From contig NZ_CP145608.1 of the NCBI RefSeq assembly GCF_036884295.1, positions 1,488,001-1,552,000 on the forward strand: a stretch of 64,000 bases of DNA, in the 5' to 3' direction. The notes beneath the pieces are model-generated. The model saw only the letters and a program-made list of their open reading frames with translations, made no database searches and was not told where the DNA came from. Shown here one piece after another: positions 61,280-64,000 of the stretch (position 1 is its first letter; each line of letters opens with the position of its first letter). Origin of the DNA: Brochothrix thermosphacta DSM 20171 = FSL F6-1036 (GTDB lineage: Bacteria > Bacillota > Bacilli > Lactobacillales > Listeriaceae). The position numbers and the translations under genes were made by a program.

Positions 61280-62470
61280 TTACTGATATTTTTTGAAAAT
61301 GAGCGCTGCATTTGTTCCACCAAAACCTGCAGAAAGATTTAAAGCATAATCAACTGTTAACTGACGGGCCTTATTGGGAATACAATCAATTGCACATTCA
61401 GGATCAGCTTCAATAAAGTTAACCGTTGGTGGCACAACATTGTTTTGTGTTGCTAAGCAACAGACTGCGGCTTCAATTGCACTAGAAGCCCCCATCGTAT
61501 GACCAATCATCGATTTAATAGAACTTGCACTCGGTGCTTTATTATCGAATAAGTCATTAAGAACACGCGCTTCAATAGAATCGTTTTTTTGCGTTCCTGT
61601 GCCATGTAATGAAATGTAGTCAATCATACTCCCCGCTATCTTTGCATCTTTCAGGGCGTTTTCAATCGCTATTTTTAAACCGCTACCTTCAGGGTGTGGA
61701 ATATTAATATGATGGGCATCACTCGATAATCCGATGCCGGTTAATTCAGAAATGATGATAGCATTACGCGCTTTTGCATGTTCTAATTCTTCTAACTGCA
61801 AGATTGCTGCACCTTCAGATACGAGCATACCGTCTCGATCTTTTGAAAAAGGGCGACATACATTTTTTGATAAAGCATTTAAACGTTTAAATCCTAATAA
61901 TGAAACGGCGGAGAATGGCTCAACTCCCCCTGCTAAAACGGTATTTGATCGACCGCTCATAATATCATCATAAGCGTGACTTAATGCATAATTACCAGCT
62001 GAACATGCATTTCCCACCAGATACTGAGGAATAGCTTTTGTTGTCATCAAGGCGAGTGTATCCAAAATGAGACGTTGTTTTTCATTACGTTCACGCAATT
62101 GTTGTGGGACACGACAGCCATTAAAATAATGATCGACTGATTCATCTAGACTTGCTTCACCCATCGTTGTACCTACATACAAAGCTGCGATTTCATCAAT
62201 GTTAGTATTGCTTTGATTAAGACATTGTTGCATAGCATCATATAACAATTGACTCCCACGTCCGATTGTTGCTAAGTTCTCTTCTTGATAATGGTTACTT
62301 ATTTGAAAATCTTTGATCTGGCCTCCCATAAAACTATTCGCATATGTAAAGACAGCGTTCTCTACCTGTGAAGTTCCTACTTTACCAGCTAAACAGTTTT
62401 CCCAAAACGAATGTGATCGTCCGATTGGTGTCACCAAACCAATACCAGTAATAACAACACGTTTACTCAT
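61280..62470 (-). CDS. Beta-ketoacyl-ACP synthase (FabF/KASII type)
   Basis: A 396-residue ketosynthase with a complete catalytic set: Cys156 in GNACSAGNYA, His289 in HGTGTQKND and His324 in KSMIGHTMGASSAIEA, and the GFGGTNAAL end. The NACSAG context differs from the TACASG or DACSAG of primary FabF, in line with a specialised synthase. It condenses malonyl-ACP with an acyl starter. The start overlaps the ACP gene end by eight bases, so the two are coupled. No ketoreductase or dehydratase gene is in the window; those steps would have to come from fatty acid synthesis. Confidence 0.87.
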   Translation of the reverse strand: MSKRVVITGIGLVTPIGRSHSFWENCLAGKVGTSQVENAVFTYANSFMGGQIKDFQISNHYQEENLATIGRGSQLLYDAMQQCLNQSNTNIDEIAALYVGTTMGEASLDESVDHYFNGCRVPQQLRERNEKQRLILDTLALMTTKAIPQYLVGNACSAGNYALSHAYDDIMSGRSNTVLAGGVEPFSAVSLLGFKRLNALSKNVCRPFSKDRDGMLVSEGAAILQLEELEHAKARNAIIISELTGIGLSSDAHHINIPHPEGSGLKIAIENALKDAKIAGSMIDYISLHGTGTQKNDSIEARVLNDLFDNKAPSASSIKSMIGHTMGASSAIEAAVCCLATQNNVVPPTVNFIEADPECAIDCIPNKARQLTVDYALNLSAGFGGTNAALIFKKYQ

Positions 62471-62699
62471 TAGACTTAACCGTGCTTTGTACTGCTGTAA
62501 TAATATCTTTTACAGTTATAAAATCCGTCATGTCTTCTGCAGGAATATCGATTTGATATTTTTTTTCAAGCTCTGTTACAACGTCTAATAAATCAAGTGA
62601 ATCAATAGCTAAATCGTTTCCAAGTTCAGCATCCTCATGAACCTCTGTCATTGCTACTTTAGATACATCACTAATAATTTGTTTAATTTCATTTTCCAT
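62463..62699 (-). CDS. Acyl carrier protein
   Basis: A 78-residue ACP. LAIDSLDLLDVVTELEKKY carries the Ser (residue 34) that takes the phosphopantetheine arm. It differs from a primary AcpP (which has the DSLDxVEL form) and lies away from the fab genes, so it is a dedicated carrier. AAGGAGCG lies before the ATG at 62699; the frame opens at 62732. It is the first gene of the cluster. Confidence 0.9.
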   Translation of the reverse strand: MENEIKQIISDVSKVAMTEVHEDAELGNDLAIDSLDLLDVVTELEKKYQIDIPAEDMTDFITVKDIITAVQSTVKSNE

Positions 62700-62736
62700 T
62701 CTATTCGCTCCTTCTTTGTAACATAATGTCACTTTT

Positions 62737-62768
62737 TGTTTACTAGACCTATGATAAACTGTTTACTA
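62737..62768 (-). promoter_or_regulatory. Direct repeats upstream of the ACP operon
   Basis: TGTTTACTA occurs at 62737-62745 and 62760-62768, 23 bases apart, just upstream of the ACP start. On the minus strand this is TAGTAAACA twice, two helical turns apart, the spacing of an activator dimer site such as an autoinducer-responsive or Mga-type regulator. The rest of the gap to 63194 is A/T-rich, with a terminator at 62964. Confidence 0.5.
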
Positions 62769-62963
62769 AGGTAATACTTTTTTAAATTTGAGAAATATCA
62801 CCGTGTTTTTTTCAAAAAAAAGAGTGATTTTGTTAATAAACAATTTGAGAAACAATTGCTTTGAATTTATAATAGTCCTCCACAAAAAAATTGTGACTAC
62901 TCCAAAAAATGATAATTAGAAAAGCCTTCCCCTAAATCCGCTTCTATATGAAGCAAAAGAAAC

Positions 62964-63000
62964 GCAAAAAAACAGTCGCAAATACACGACTGTTTTTAGT
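62964..63000 (-). terminator. Terminator of the surface protein gene
   Basis: AAAACAGTCG pairs with CGACTGTTTT around CAAATACA, with T and A runs either side. It isolates the ACP operon from the gene at 63195. Confidence 0.8.
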
Positions 63001-63194
63001 AAACATTTGTTTGTCTTTTATTGAAGCTTTATTTTATGTCATATGACGTACTCATACTTTTCAAATTACGAATTAACTCTTTTACCTTTTTATAAAAACT
63101 TTGCCCAATTACTGTTAACTAATACACCTTGGTAATCAGCATGAAGCAAGCCTAAACATTTACGCGGCTTCAATGATGGTTTATTTTGCCTCAC

Positions 63195-64000
63195 TTAAAG
63201 AGGCACACTAAATTTTAATACTAATTGTTGTTTGATTTTTTTTACAGAATCTTTCCTTATTTCACCAAAGTAACTTCCAGTAAACTGTAAATTCATTTGT
63301 TTTTGTTTTTTTATGACTCCCATAGCTGAAACTGGCGTATCTTTATTCAAAGAGGAAATTTGCTGATTATTATCCACAACTAAATTCAAACGAGCGGCTT
63401 CACTATAATTAACAGGGTCACGTTCTGTTGAAGTTAACAGTTTAATACCATCAGTGACTACTTCTTTAAATGCGCTTAATTCTAGCTCGACTGAATGGGT
63501 CTGTGAGTTATTAATAATTTTATAGCGATTAGATTCAATTTTTTTATTTACTGTTTTATCTTCCGTATTGCTAAAAAGCATCTCAATTGGTAGCGTTACG
63601 TTAATTTCTTTATCTAAATTGTTAACAACCACATTTTTAGTCACAGTAATTAATTCACCATTATGGTCTTTTATACCATAAACAACTTGATATGTCCCTG
63701 CGACAGTCGTATCAACCTCAACACCATTTAAACCCCAAGTCATCTTCTTATCAAAAGCAAGCACCTCTCCATCAGCATTTGTTGCCTGAATAAAACCGGC
63801 TTCAGGATCGTATTTATCTCCTCTATTCAACTCAATATCCTTGGCCTCAATACTCGTTTGATCCTCCACCACATTAATAAACTTCATTTCAGATACAATT
63901 CCAGCTTGCACTGCATTCCTAAGTGCAATATTTAATTGATACCGTCCAATTTTGCTTGTATCAATCTGTATTTTTTCAAACTCTGAGATTATATTACCAT
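63195..64000 (-). CDS. Surface protein with Ig-like domain, cut by window edge
   Basis: The frame is open through the right edge (visible start of the part: NIISEFEKIQIDTSKIGRYQ), so the N-terminus, with any signal peptide, is outside. A bacterial Ig-like repeat (DIELNRGDKYDPEAGFIQAT, VDTTVAGTYQVVYGIKDHNG, about 270-160 residues from the end) is followed by a terminal beta domain (INVTLPIEMLFSN, RYKIINNSQTHSVELELSA, KKIKQQLVLKFSVPL) that matches the domain of the protein at 54974. The two surface proteins therefore bracket the acyl/peptide cluster. A repeat hairpin TGCCTC/GAGGCA overlaps its stop. Confidence 0.75.
   Translation of the reverse strand, partial: GNIISEFEKIQIDTSKIGRYQLNIALRNAVQAGIVSEMKFINVVEDQTSIEAKDIELNRGDKYDPEAGFIQATNADGEVLAFDKKMTWGLNGVEVDTTVAGTYQVVYGIKDHNGELITVTKNVVVNNLDKEINVTLPIEMLFSNTEDKTVNKKIESNRYKIINNSQTHSVELELSAFKEVVTDGIKLLTSTERDPVNYSEAARLNLVVDNNQQISSLNKDTPVSAMGVIKKQKQMNLQFTGSYFGEIRKDSVKKIKQQLVLKFSVPL

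Noticed and set aside
55861-62699. Aryl polyene or granadaene cluster
   Set aside because: Key genes (ketoreductase, dehydratase, adenylation or glycosyl transferase) are missing, and the peptides have no counterpart in those clusters.
1-64000. CRISPR array, tRNA or rRNA genes
   Set aside because: I noticed no regularly spaced direct repeats with unique spacers and no tRNA or rRNA-like sequence on either strand.

Overview
The window is low-GC Bacillota DNA, closest in style to Lactobacillales or Listeriaceae. Supporting signs are strong AGGAGG ribosome binding sites, SigA-like promoters, a LytS/LytR-LrgA/LrgB set, PRD and Mga-type regulators, LPXTG and cell-wall repeat proteins, and an ISL3 relic. 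A Brochothrix-, Carnobacterium- or Vagococcus-like host fits, but genus cannot be fixed from the sequence alone. No rRNA, tRNA or CRISPR array was seen.

Layout. 1-3940: fructose-family PTS operon (PRD regulator, IIA, IIB, IIC) leading into a GH38 alpha-mannosidase cut by the left edge. 4130-12902: small enzymes and regulators (GNAT, GIY-YIG-like, DUF2087 regulator, two-gene SDR/HxlR pair, YqhD-like alcohol dehydrogenase, RNase H, ABC exporter, NagZ-like lipoprotein) with a fosfomycin-resistance-type remnant and a cluster of structured repeats. 12903-14240: decayed ISL3 transposase carrying a copy of the same repeat. 14246-21860: a D-threonate/erythronate-type catabolic locus (PrpR-like regulator, KdgT-like permease, DtnK/OtnK-type kinase, PdxA2-type dehydrogenase, nearby Gfo/Idh oxidoreductase), flanked by two paralogous small membrane proteins. 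22088-37690: MarR/threonine aldolase, EgtU/BilE/OpuC-type ABC uptake system, esterase/PadR pair, LytSR-LrgAB, and the NAD salvage set pnuC-nadR-nrtR with three visible NrtR-box-like palindromes. 38083-42937: a secreted beta-lactamase-fold protein, TetR, and an ECF sigma/anti-sigma pair with an ECF-like promoter. 43037-48356: a restriction-modification island (dead BglII-like nuclease, C5 methyltransferase, Sau3AI/MutH-type nuclease, DUF3427 relic) lying between two paralogous DUF308 genes.

49914-64000 is the most unusual part. Two paralogous Mga-type regulators precede a surface-protein group (membrane-anchored protein, LPXTG protein, secreted beta-domain protein). To the right lies an apparently co-directional gene cluster: acyl carrier protein, ketosynthase, a short ketosynthase-like partner, a lysophospholipid-acyltransferase-like protein, two almost identical 20-residue hydrophobic peptides ending in Cys, then a MacB-type ATPase/FtsX permease and a second ABC ATPase/permease pair. 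The gene content suggests synthesis and export of an acylated or polyketide-decorated small peptide, or of a lipid product with peptide partners. I cannot match it to a described family. The MacB-type ATPase is split by a -1 shift at an A AAA AAG heptamer, the classic slippery sequence, so it may be programmed frameshifting, a mutation, or an assembly error. A further surface protein, sharing its last domain with the one at 54974, runs off the right edge.
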